NCBI GenBank assembly: GCA_035391225.1
Contig: DAOPKN010000028.1
Span: forward strand, 1-28,983
DNA from: DAOPKN01 sp035391225
Lineage (GTDB): Bacteria > Thermotogota > Thermotogae > MWEM01
Direction: 5' to 3'
Length of the DNA: 28,983 nt
The notes under the pieces are model-generated. The model did not search any database. It worked only from the letters and a program-made list of their open reading frames with translations, and had not been told where the DNA came from. Shown here piece after piece: positions 1 to 6,989 of this stretch (positions are counted from its first letter, which is position 1; every line of letters starts with the position of its first letter). The position numbers were made by a program, and so were the translations under genes.

Positions 1-960
1 TTTCCGGGCTTTCTGCAACTCGGTGATGTCGGAAAATTGGCTTAGGATACCCTTCAGCTTTCCGTCTTGCACGATAGGGGTCATCAGGATGTCCAGGCAG
101 AGTTCTTTCACGGGGATTTTTTCCAGTTTCTCCGGGGGAAGGAATTGTTCGAAGTGTAGCGGGAACTGGAAGCGAAGAGGCTGGGATTGTTTCAACGTTT
201 CCACTTGGTGCTCTTCCAGGAAGGGATTCCGGAAAAGGTTGACCACGGGGTAATCGTCCACTTTGAGAACTTGCAGGATTTCCATCGCGGAGGGGTTAAT
301 CAACCTCGGGTTTCCTTTCGGATCATAGAGGATGATTCCCAGCGGGGAGTTTTCGAAGATCTGTCGGAACTGTTCCTCGGATTGCTGCAGTTTCTGGAGC
401 GAACGCTGGTTTTCCTCGCTCCAGAAACTGCGCTCCAGCGCGAGAGCGAAAAGGAAGGTCAACGATTCCACGTTTTTTTTTGTTTCTGCGTCGATGGCTT
501 CGGGGTCCATGGAAAACACGTGCACGTTGCCAAGGGGGCGGCTCTTCCCAATCAACCCGAGGGTGTAGATGTGCTGGATTCCCCACCATTTTTCCAGCAC
601 CATGGCGATTTTGTGGCTGAGCTGGGACTGGGCAAAGGTGGACAACCCTCCGGAATGCTCGACAACAGCACGCTGGAAGTACATTTCCCGCCGGTCATCC
701 AGGATGGGGAAGGGGCGTTGCAAAAAGCCCTTGCCCAACAACTGCAATGACCGGGACATGATGTTTTTTTCCAGGCCAAACATGCTGCGAATCCAAAGGT
801 CTTTCAAATCGCGCGAGGCTTCCAACACCAGTACGAAAGAGTTGGGAAGCAGTTCGTGCAAACGCTTGCCCAGCTGGTCAAACACTTCCTTGGGGTGGGT
901 GATCGAAACCAGGTCAAAAGCGGTTTGGTGAAAGATGTTGGGGAAGAAGTCGTGTGCCAT
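1..960 (-). CDS. GAF/PAS-type sensory protein, N-terminal 320 residues (C-terminus outside window)
   Basis: The reading frame is open from an ATG at 960-958 to the window edge with no stop, giving 320 residues. The start follows a GGGAGG site about 8 bases upstream (around 966-973) and is about 40 bases from a TATAAT. Residues about 15-185 look like a GAF-type domain with no signal peptide or membrane segment. A short helical linker (about 190-205) leads into a PAS-like domain beginning at the motif SEEQFRQIFENSPLGIILYD, which ends near the SDITELQKA linker typical of PAS C-caps. Such a tail normally leads into a histidine kinase or GGDEF output domain; the output lies outside the window, so enzyme class cannot be stated. 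It is cytoplasmic by sequence and points away from hfq. The domain assignment is by motif only. Confidence 0.8.
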   Translation of the reverse strand, partial: MAHDFFPNIFHQTAFDLVSITHPKEVFDQLGKRLHELLPNSFVLVLEASRDLKDLWIRSMFGLEKNIMSRSLQLLGKGFLQRPFPILDDRREMYFQRAVVEHSGGLSTFAQSQLSHKIAMVLEKWWGIQHIYTLGLIGKSRPLGNVHVFSMDPEAIDAETKKNVESLTFLFALALERSFWSEENQRSLQKLQQSEEQFRQIFENSPLGIILYDPKGNPRLINPSAMEILQVLKVDDYPVVNLFRNPFLEEHQVETLKQSQPLRFQFPLHFEQFLPPEKLEKIPVKELCLDILMTPIVQDGKLKGILSQFSDITELQKARK

Positions 961-997
961 GCTTTTTCCTCCCATCGGGTGGGTTGGCATTTTCTCC

Positions 998-1003
998 ATT
1001 ATA
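998..1003 (-). promoter_or_regulatory. Probable -10 box for the GAF/PAS gene
   Basis: The minus strand reads TATAAT here, about 40 bases upstream of the ATG at 960. No good -35 hexamer lies 16-18 bases further upstream, and the base context (GGGG before the box) is not an extended -10. Prediction by consensus only. Confidence 0.5.
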
Positions 1004-1218
1004 CCCCATTTTGGGAGAAAGGCGTTTGCACGTGGATATGTTGGGCCGGGTGTGCAAATTTTTTCACCAACGGGCAGACAACAGCTTTTTTCCCGGGCTT
1101 CTTCAAGGATTTCCGGGTGGGGCAGCTTCCGACTCGCTGGGTGGGGCGAAGTCGGTCCAAAGCCTTTACCATCGCCATCAGAAGCCGTTTTTTCCGCCAG
1201 GTTCGTTTCGGGTACTTG

Positions 1219-1227
1219 TGATAGAAT
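1219..1227 (+). promoter_or_regulatory. Extended -10 promoter for hfq
   Basis: TGATAGAAT matches the TGnTAnnAT extended -10 form. Transcription would begin around 1234. That falls just before the in-frame ATG at 1237 and leaves about 30 bases before the preferred hfq start at 1264. Confidence 0.5.
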
Positions 1228-1263
1228 TGCAGTGGAATGGTTCCAAGAGTGCAGACCGGGGGG

Positions 1264-1488
1264 ATGGTCTTGGCGGACAAGTTCAACTTGCAAGACCGTT
1301 TTTTGAACCAACTTCGTGTCCAGAAGGTTCCGGTGAAAGTGTTCCTGGTGAACGGTGTCCAGGTGGAAGGCAAGGTAGCTTCCTTTGACTCTTTTTCCGT
1401 GATGCTCGATAGTGGGGGAAAGCAGGGCGTTTTTTACAAGCACGTAATCAGCACGATCGTTCCGCTTGCGCCCTTCTCCCTTGATTGA
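1264..1488 (+). CDS. hfq: RNA-binding protein Hfq
   Basis: The product is a 74-residue Sm-like protein, expected to form a hexameric RNA chaperone that pairs small RNAs with mRNAs. The Sm1 motif is visible as KFNLQDRFLNQLR and VKVFLVNGVQVEGKVASFDSF, and the Sm2 motif as the near-canonical YKHVISTI, where bacterial Hfq normally has YKHAIST. The C-terminal tail is only about 9 residues, so this is a short-tail Hfq. I chose the ATG at 1264 because MVLADKFNLQD aligns with Thermotoga-type Hfq starts (MALAEKFNLQD, from memory). The in-frame ATG at 1237 would add nine residues unlike any Hfq I know. The G-run before 1264 is too close to be an ideal Shine-Dalgarno site, so the start is not certain. 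The gene stands alone with its own promoter and a weak terminator downstream. Confidence 0.95.
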   Translation: MVLADKFNLQDRFLNQLRVQKVPVKVFLVNGVQVEGKVASFDSFSVMLDSGGKQGVFYKHVISTIVPLAPFSLD

Positions 1489-1519
1489 TCCTTGCCTTCT
1501 TTGCCCCACATGTTTCCCG

Positions 1520-1552
1520 ACTTTTCCCACTGCAAGCCCGGGAAGTTTTTTT
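1520..1552 (+). terminator. Weak intrinsic terminator after hfq
   Basis: The segment pairs a C/T-rich arm (about 1520-1528) with GGGAAGT (1540-1546), leaving two unpaired T in the left arm, and runs into a tract of seven T at 1546-1552. The stem is short, so this is a moderate prediction. It fits the boundary between hfq and the proline operon. Confidence 0.4.
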
Positions 1553-1611
1553 GCCGCTATTCTCCCCCCCGGAAGCCCGCGAAACAACCTTGAATCCCAG
1601 GAGGATGTACC

Positions 1612-1917
1612 GTGAGAGTACAACAACATCCCGTTTTGACGTTTGAGCGTGGTGCCCGCATCACGTTCCTGTTCGATGGACAGCCCGTGGAAGCCTACGA
1701 AGGGGAGACCATCGTTGCCGCGCTACATGCTGCGGGGATTTGGAAGCTCAGCGAAAGCCCGGCAAAACATCGTCCGCGTGGCCTGTTTTGTGCCATCGGA
1801 CACTGTTCTTCCTGCCTGATGACCGTGGATGGGGTGCCGAACGTGCGCACCTGTGTTACCAGGGCCAGGCAAGGTATGGTGGTTGTTTCCCAACAGCCCC
1901 GGGGGGACCTGGGATGA
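1612..1917 (+). CDS. [2Fe-2S] subunit of proline dehydrogenase-type complex (Fer2_4 domain)
   Basis: The 101-residue protein is a single plant-type ferredoxin domain of the kind found at the N-terminus of sarcosine oxidase alpha and as the small subunit of dye-linked or FAD-type amino-acid dehydrogenases. The four cluster cysteines are C60, C65, C68 and C81 (C-x4-C-x2-C-x12-C), following a YEGETIVAAL segment typical of the fold. The start is a GTG with a strong AGGAGG at 1599-1604, seven bases upstream. Its stop overlaps the next ATG by four bases (ATGA at 1914-1917), so the two are translationally coupled. Within the operon it should shuttle electrons between the two flavin subunits. By analogy with the archaeal PDH complex it corresponds to the small delta-type subunit; that substrate assignment rests on the operon, not on this sequence alone. 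Confidence 0.88.
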   Translation: MRVQQHPVLTFERGARITFLFDGQPVEAYEGETIVAALHAAGIWKLSESPAKHRPRGLFCAIGHCSSCLMTVDGVPNVRTCVTRARQGMVVVSQQPRGDLG

Positions 1918-3938
1918 AGCGCCTCGATGTGCTGGTGATTGGTGGAGGACCCGCTGGAATCAGCGCGGCAATTGCCGCCGGAAAGATGGGGTTGGAGGTT
2001 GTCTTGCTGGAGGAACGCGAGTTCTTAGGTGGGCAGCTGGTGAAACAGACGCATCGCTTCTTCGGTTCCAAGGAAGAGCATGCCGGAGTGCGGGGAATCG
2101 ATATTGTTACCGAGCTCACGGCTACCCTATCGGGAATGCCCAACGTTTCCACCTGGTTGGAAGCCACCGCGCTTGGTTTGTACGAGGATGGCGTGGTGAC
2201 CGTATTGCACCAGGGGCGCATGCACAAGTTTCTTCCGCGGTCAATCGTGGCTGCTACCGGCGCTTTTGAACGCTTCCTCCCGTTTGAAAACAACGACTTG
2301 CCCGGCGTATTCGGTGCGGGTGCGGTGCAGACCCTGATGAACATGTACGGGGTGAAACCCGCGCAAAAGGTTCTCATGGTCGGGTCGGGCAATATCGGGC
2401 TGATCGTCTCCTACCAGCTGATCCAGGCGGGCGTGGAAGTGGTGGCTGTTTTGGAGGCAGCCGGCAACATCGGGGGATACCTGGTGCATGCCTCCAAGTT
2501 GCGACGGTTGGGCGTTCCCATCCTCACCCACTACACGGTACAGAAAGCAATCGGCACCAGCGAGGTGGAAGGAGCCATCGCGGTGCGGTTGGACGATCGT
2601 TGGAATCCCGTGGAGGGCAGTGAGATCCTTTTTCCCTGTGATGCCATTTGCCTTGCCACCGGGTTGTCTCCGCTCGGCGAAATCCTTTCGCAAGCGGGGT
2701 GCCAGGTGAAGTATGTGCCCGAACTCGGGGGAGATGTGCCGGTGCGCGACGAGAACCTGCAGACCACCCGACCCGGGGTGTTCGTGGCAGGGGACCTCGC
2801 GGGGATCGAGGAGGCAACCGCGGCGATGTTGGAAGGAGAGCTCGCGGGGCTTGGAGCTGCGCGCACTGTCCTTTCGCAACGTGCATCCCCTTGGTCCGAG
2901 GAAGACCTGGAGAAGCGCGTTCAGGACTTGAAGCAAAAACTTTCCGGTTTGCGCGCGGGACCCGTGGGAGAGAAAATCCGCAAAGGGCTCGGGCGATTGC
3001 GTCCTGCCGGAGAATCCGGGGAGGATGTTCCGGAGATAAAGCCTTCCCAACAAGACCAACCACCCTTGGAGGAGCTATGGAAAACGGGGATACCAACCCC
3101 GTCCCAACTGCAGCGAAAACTTCCCGAAGAGGCGCGCAAACAACCACGTCCGTTTGCGGTAGTGGAATGTTTCCAACAAATCCCCTGCGACCCCTGCGTG
3201 CAAAGCTGTCCGGTGGGCGCCATAGCGCCCTTTTCCACCATCAACGATATTCCGCAGGTGGATTTTGCGCGTTGCACGGGCTGTGGCAACTGCATCGCCC
3301 GTTGCCCGGGGTTGGCCATTTTCGTGGTGGGATACCAGCCCGAAAAAGGCAAAGCCACCGTTTCGTTGCCCTACGAGCTTCTTCCCCGTCCGGAAAAGGG
3401 GCAAGTCGTGGAAGTGTTGGATCGCGCGGGGCGAGTAGCGGGAGAAGGCACCGTGTTGAGCGTTTTGGACTCTCCCCGGATGGATCGTACCGCGGTAGTG
3501 AAGGTGGAAGTGGATCCAGAACTGGCAATGGAAGTACGCATGGTGCGCTGCCCTGTGGAAAACGTGAATGCGCAAGAAACCCAGCAGGAGCACTTGGCCC
3601 AACCCAACGAGGAGGAATGGGCCCAAGATCCGACGCTTCCGGGGGACGACACCATCGTGTGCCGCTGCGAAGATGTTACCTTGGGGCAAATCCGCGAGCT
3701 CATCCAGAAGGGATTCACCACGATCGAAGAGATCAAGCACGTTTCGCGCTGCGGCATGGGACCTTGCCAGGGAAAGACATGCTCCCCGATCATCGCCCGC
3801 GAAATTGCCCGAATCACGGGCAAACCCCTCGACCAGGTGAAACCCGCGAAAACCCGCCCACCCTTTGGGGGGATTCTTTTCGAGGAAGTGGTACGGTCGG
3901 AAGAAGAGAGCGATGGAGGTGAAGCGTATGAAGCGTAA
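1914..3938 (+). CDS. FAD/NAD(P)-oxidoreductase fused to 8-Cys ferredoxin and BFD-like [2Fe-2S] domain (proline dehydrogenase alpha-type subunit)
   Basis: The 674-residue protein joins three redox modules. Residues 1-320 form a two-dinucleotide-fold flavoprotein: GGGPAG (10-15) binds FAD, MVGSGNIG (155-162) binds a second nucleotide, and VFVAGD (289-294) is the usual C-terminal FAD motif. After a charged linker (330-410), residues 419-464 carry eight cysteines (C419, C425, C428, C432, C454, C457, C460, C464), the pattern of two [4Fe-4S] clusters. Residues 583-623 form a BFD-like [2Fe-2S] site (C583, C585, C613, C618). Related subunits of archaeal L-proline dehydrogenase and of sarcosine oxidase-like enzymes carry some of these parts, but in the archaeal complex I recall the ferredoxin as a separate subunit. 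The predicted role is passing electrons from the DAO subunit to NAD(P) or another carrier. It overlaps both neighbours (4 and 11 bases). Confidence 0.88.
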   Translation: MKRLDVLVIGGGPAGISAAIAAGKMGLEVVLLEEREFLGGQLVKQTHRFFGSKEEHAGVRGIDIVTELTATLSGMPNVSTWLEATALGLYEDGVVTVLHQGRMHKFLPRSIVAATGAFERFLPFENNDLPGVFGAGAVQTLMNMYGVKPAQKVLMVGSGNIGLIVSYQLIQAGVEVVAVLEAAGNIGGYLVHASKLRRLGVPILTHYTVQKAIGTSEVEGAIAVRLDDRWNPVEGSEILFPCDAICLATGLSPLGEILSQAGCQVKYVPELGGDVPVRDENLQTTRPGVFVAGDLAGIEEATAAMLEGELAGLGAARTVLSQRASPWSEEDLEKRVQDLKQKLSGLRAGPVGEKIRKGLGRLRPAGESGEDVPEIKPSQQDQPPLEELWKTGIPTPSQLQRKLPEEARKQPRPFAVVECFQQIPCDPCVQSCPVGAIAPFSTINDIPQVDFARCTGCGNCIARCPGLAIFVVGYQPEKGKATVSLPYELLPRPEKGQVVEVLDRAGRVAGEGTVLSVLDSPRMDRTAVVKVEVDPELAMEVRMVRCPVENVNAQETQQEHLAQPNEEEWAQDPTLPGDDTIVCRCEDVTLGQIRELIQKGFTTIEEIKHVSRCGMGPCQGKTCSPIIAREIARITGKPLDQVKPAKTRPPFGGILFEEVVRSEEESDGGEAYEA

Positions 3939-5073
3939 CGCTTCGGTGGTAATCGTCGGAGGAGGTATCGTGGGGTGTTGCATCGCCTACTCGCTGGCGC
4001 GCGAGGGGATAAAAGACGTGGTGCTGCTCGAGCGGGGCACCCTCTCCGGGGGAGCCACCGGTCGATGTGGTGCCGGGGTTCGACAGCAATGGGGAACGGC
4101 GCAAAACTGTTTGCTCGCCAGGGAAAGCATGCGCGTGTTCGAGAACCTTCCCGACGTGCTGGGCATGGATTGCGACATCGAATTGAAGCAGAAGGGATAC
4201 TTGTTGCTGGCGTACTCAGGCAAGGAAATGCAACAATTCGAGAAGAACCTGCAGGTGCAGCATGCTCTGGACATCCCATCGCGATTGCTGACCCCACAAG
4301 AGGCCCGTGACATCGTTCCCATGCTCAACATCGAGCACTTGGCGGGGGCGGCCTTTTGCCCAACCGATGGGCATGCCAACCCCTTTCTGACCACGTTGGC
4401 TTTCGCGGATGCAGCCCGCAACCTGGGCGTGGAAATCCACCAGGGTGTAGAGGTCCGGGCAATCCAGCAACAAAACGGCCGCGTTTCGGGGGTGACCACC
4501 GACAAGGGTAGTATCGAAACACCCGTGGTGATTAACGCGGCGGGGGGTTGGTCCCACGAGATCGGGGAAATGGCAGGGTTGGACTTACCCGTGTTCTCCG
4601 AACGGCACGAAATCCTGGTGACCGAGCCCGTGAACCCCATCCTTGATCCCATGGTGATGTCCTTTTCCTACAACATCTATTGCCAGCAAACCCCGCACGG
4701 CAGTTTCATCATGGGGCATGGCCCGGAAAACGAGCCCCCGGGGCACAACCAGGAAAGCAGCTGGCAGTTCCTGGAAAGCATGGCGAAAAAGGCAACTTGG
4801 TTGCTTCCTCCACTGGCGAAACTGCGCATAGTGCGCCAGTGGGCGGGGTCGTACAACATGTCCCCTGACCGGCAGCCCATCGTGTGCGCATCCGAGCAGC
4901 TGGAAGGGTTCTTCATGGCCATCGGTTTTTCCGGGCATGGTTTCATGCTGGGACCGGCCATCGGCACGTTGATGGCTGACCTGGTGCTGCGTCGCCCACT
5001 TACGTGGGACGTGACCTTGGACCTGGGGAGATTTTCCCGCCAGGAGATTATCTCCGAACCGTCGGTGGTGTAG
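3928..5073 (+). CDS. DAO-family FAD subunit, probable L-proline dehydrogenase beta-type catalytic subunit
   Basis: The 381-residue protein is a D-amino-acid-oxidase/sarcosine-oxidase-beta-type flavoprotein. It opens with VVIVGGGIVG (7-16) for FAD binding, followed by LLERG, then GGATGRCGAGVRQQWG, a segment characteristic of the catalytic beta subunits of proline and sarcosine dehydrogenases. The C-terminus carries GFSGHGFMLGPAIG, the flavin-closing motif of the family. I chose ATG 3928 because GGAGG (3915-3919) sits eight bases upstream; an ATG at 3913 would add five residues. The substrate is inferred to be L-proline because the next gene converts the expected product, P5C, to glutamate. Sarcosine, glycine betaine derivatives or hydroxyproline remain possible. 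It lies in the same operon as the two electron-transfer subunits. Confidence 0.88.
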   Translation: MKRNASVVIVGGGIVGCCIAYSLAREGIKDVVLLERGTLSGGATGRCGAGVRQQWGTAQNCLLARESMRVFENLPDVLGMDCDIELKQKGYLLLAYSGKEMQQFEKNLQVQHALDIPSRLLTPQEARDIVPMLNIEHLAGAAFCPTDGHANPFLTTLAFADAARNLGVEIHQGVEVRAIQQQNGRVSGVTTDKGSIETPVVINAAGGWSHEIGEMAGLDLPVFSERHEILVTEPVNPILDPMVMSFSYNIYCQQTPHGSFIMGHGPENEPPGHNQESSWQFLESMAKKATWLLPPLAKLRIVRQWAGSYNMSPDRQPIVCASEQLEGFFMAIGFSGHGFMLGPAIGTLMADLVLRRPLTWDVTLDLGRFSRQEIISEPSVV

Positions 5074-5114
5074 GAAACGCAGCCAAAAAGAAGACAGAAG
5101 GAGGAAGAGCGAAA

Positions 5115-6743
5115 ATGAATGGAGTGCAACTGTTTGAGAAACCCAAGAACGAACCCATTTTGGGGTATCGTCCCGGAAGCCCGGAAAAGCAGGAACTGAA
5201 ACGCGTCCTACAGCAAATGAAAAGCGAGGTGCTGGACATCCCCCTCGTTATCGGGGGAAAGGAAGTGCGAACGGGAAACACCGCCCCCTGCGTGATGCCC
5301 CATGACCACGCGCACGTGCTGGGCCACTACCACAAGGCTGGGGAAAAAGAAGTGCGTATGGCTATCGATGCTGCACTGCACGCAAAGAAAGAGTGGGAAA
5401 GCTACGACTGGAGCGATCGTGCCGCCATCTTCAAAAAAGCGGCTGACCTGCTTGCGGGGCCGTACCGCCAGGTGCTGAATGCTGCCACGATGTTGGCACA
5501 GAGCAAAAACGTGTTCCAGGCCGAAATCGACTCCGCGTGCGAGCTCATCGATTTCTTCCGTTTCAATACCTACTACATGACACGCATTTACCAAGATCAA
5601 CCCGATTCGGCGCCGGGGATTTGGAACCGCAGCGAGTACCGCCCATTGGAGGGTTTCGTGTTTGCGGTGACACCGTTTAACTTCGCTTCCATCGCGGGCA
5701 ACCTGCCCACGGCTCCGGCTATCATGGGGAACACCGTGGTTTGGAAACCTGCTTCCTCCGCAGTTTTCACCGCGTACTACATCATGAAGCTGCTGCAAGA
5801 GGCGGGCGTACCCGACGGCGTGATCAATTTCCTGCCGGGCTCGGGTGCCAGCGTGGGTAACATGGTGCTGGTGGATCCGTACCTTGCGGGTATCCATTTC
5901 ACCGGTTCCACCGGAGTGTTCCAGTCCATGTGGAAGACGATTGGGGAACACATTGCCTCGTACCGTTCCTACCCCCGCATCGTGGGAGAGACCGGTGGGA
6001 AGGACTTCGTCGTGGCGCATTCTTCTGCCAAAGCGGAGGAACTGGTGACCGCCCTGGTACGTGGGGCGTTCGAGTACCAGGGGCAAAAGTGCTCGGCTGC
6101 TTCCCGTGCCTACATTCCCCAGAGTTTGTGGGGAACGATCAAGGAATCACTGGTGCAAACCACGAGAAGCCTGAAAATGGGAGACCCCTGTGACTTTGGC
6201 AACTTCTTCAACGCGGTGATCGATGCCGGGGCATTCCGTACCATCAAGGGATACATCGACTACGCGAAGGCGAGCGAGCGGGCGACGATCCTTGCGGGAG
6301 GAGAGTGCGACGATTCGAAGGGGTTTTTCATCCAACCCACGATCATTCTCACCGACGACCCCCATTTCAAGACGATGGAAGAGGAAATTTTCGGCCCCGT
6401 GCTCACGCTGTACGTGTACCCGGATGGCGAGTACGAAAAGGTACTGCAACTGTGCGACAAAACCTCTCCCTACGCGCTCACCGGTGCAGTGTTCGCGCAG
6501 GATCGCCAGGCCATTCGCGTCGCAGACAGGGCACTGGTACACGCTGCGGGGAATTTCTACATCAACGACAAGCCAACCGGTGCCGTGGTGGGCCAACAGC
6601 CATTCGGTGGGGCCCGAGCATCGGGAACCAACGACAAGGCGGGAAGTGCCATGAACCTGCTGCGCTGGACCTCGGTGCGTTCCATCAAGGAAAATTTCGT
6701 GCCACCCAAAAGCTACCGCTATCCTTTCATGGAAGAGGAATGA
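5115..6743 (+). CDS. Delta-1-pyrroline-5-carboxylate / L-glutamate gamma-semialdehyde dehydrogenase
   Basis: The 542-residue enzyme oxidises glutamate semialdehyde (open form of P5C) to glutamate with NAD(P). It is an aldehyde dehydrogenase with the coenzyme loop FTGSTG, catalytic Glu292 in GETGGKD and nucleophile Cys326 in YQGQKCSAASR; the 34-residue spacing is standard. Long stretches match the mitochondrial ALDH4A1 type rather than the PutA or RocA type (VFAVTPFNFASIAGNL, EEIFGPVLTLYVYPD, INDKPTGAVVGQQPFGGARA; comparison from memory). The ATG at 5115 follows AGGAGG (5099-5104) by ten bases and lies 41 bases after the DAO gene, so it is in the same operon. Its presence is the main reason to read the upstream complex as a proline dehydrogenase. 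No truncation is seen. Confidence 0.96.
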   Translation: MNGVQLFEKPKNEPILGYRPGSPEKQELKRVLQQMKSEVLDIPLVIGGKEVRTGNTAPCVMPHDHAHVLGHYHKAGEKEVRMAIDAALHAKKEWESYDWSDRAAIFKKAADLLAGPYRQVLNAATMLAQSKNVFQAEIDSACELIDFFRFNTYYMTRIYQDQPDSAPGIWNRSEYRPLEGFVFAVTPFNFASIAGNLPTAPAIMGNTVVWKPASSAVFTAYYIMKLLQEAGVPDGVINFLPGSGASVGNMVLVDPYLAGIHFTGSTGVFQSMWKTIGEHIASYRSYPRIVGETGGKDFVVAHSSAKAEELVTALVRGAFEYQGQKCSAASRAYIPQSLWGTIKESLVQTTRSLKMGDPCDFGNFFNAVIDAGAFRTIKGYIDYAKASERATILAGGECDDSKGFFIQPTIILTDDPHFKTMEEEIFGPVLTLYVYPDGEYEKVLQLCDKTSPYALTGAVFAQDRQAIRVADRALVHAAGNFYINDKPTGAVVGQQPFGGARASGTNDKAGSAMNLLRWTSVRSIKENFVPPKSYRYPFMEEE

Positions 6744-6752
6744 ACTGGGATA

Positions 6753-6761
6753 TGGTATGAT
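6753..6761 (+). promoter_or_regulatory. Extended -10 promoter for the small lipoprotein gene
   Basis: TGGTATGAT matches TGnTAnnAT and lies just after the P5C dehydrogenase stop. A start of transcription near 6768 would place the mRNA 5' end at the left arm of the hairpin at 6766-6790. Confidence 0.5.
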
Positions 6762-6765
6762 TGTG

Positions 6766-6790
6766 CCAGTGGAAACTATTGCATCACTGG
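6766..6790 (+). promoter_or_regulatory. 5' hairpin overlapping the Shine-Dalgarno site
   Basis: CCAGTG (6766-6771) can pair with CACTGG (6785-6790) across a 13-base loop. The last two G of the right arm are also the first two of the GGAGGA ribosome site (6789-6794) used by the ATG at 6798. Folding would therefore partly mask translation initiation. There is no T tract, so it is not a terminator. Confidence 0.4.
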
Positions 6791-6797
6791 AGGAAGC

Positions 6798-6989
6798 ATG
6801 GGAAAGAAAAAATGGGTGTGGATTTTCCTGGCAGGGCTACTGGTTTTTGGCGCGCTGCTTTTGAGTGGGTGCGAATTTGCAAAGGAATTTGCATCCTATA
6901 ACAGAACCGTGGACGACTGGATCAATACCGGGTTTACTGCCGGCATCGTGGGATTGACCATCTACCTGTGGGCCACTTCCGAGAAATGA
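6798..6989 (+). CDS. Small lipoprotein of unknown function
   Basis: The 63-residue product begins with MGKKKW and a hydrophobic segment (7-22), ending in a lipobox LSGC with Cys25, so it should be lipidated and anchored in a membrane. A second hydrophobic stretch (about 45-58, FTAGIVGLTIYLWA) could be a transmembrane helix, leaving a short soluble loop containing a VDDWINTG segment. A GGAGGA site lies four bases before the ATG. The stop overlaps the start of the next gene (ATGA, 6986-6989), implying coupled translation with the PLP enzyme, although no functional link is apparent. I recognise no family. Confidence 0.75.
   Translation: MGKKKWVWIFLAGLLVFGALLLSGCEFAKEFASYNRTVDDWINTGFTAGIVGLTIYLWATSEK

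Larger units (their letters stand above)
961..1263. other. Divergent intergenic region without a supported gene
   Basis: About 300 bases separate the GAF/PAS gene from hfq. It holds a minus-strand TATAAT at 998-1003, a plus-strand TGATAGAAT at 1219-1227 and a G+C-rich stem with one bulged base (1129-1137 against 1146-1155) not followed by a T tract. All three plus frames and one minus frame are partly open, but none has a recognisable product or a Shine-Dalgarno site, so no gene is called. Confidence 0.6.

Noticed and set aside
1129..1155. Bulged stem as a possible small RNA or terminator
   Set aside because: Not followed by T residues and has no adjacent promoter; too weak to call.
954..1388. 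Open frames on both strands between the GAF/PAS gene and hfq
   Set aside because: No ribosome site, low-complexity composition and overlap with hfq in other frames; no recognisable protein.
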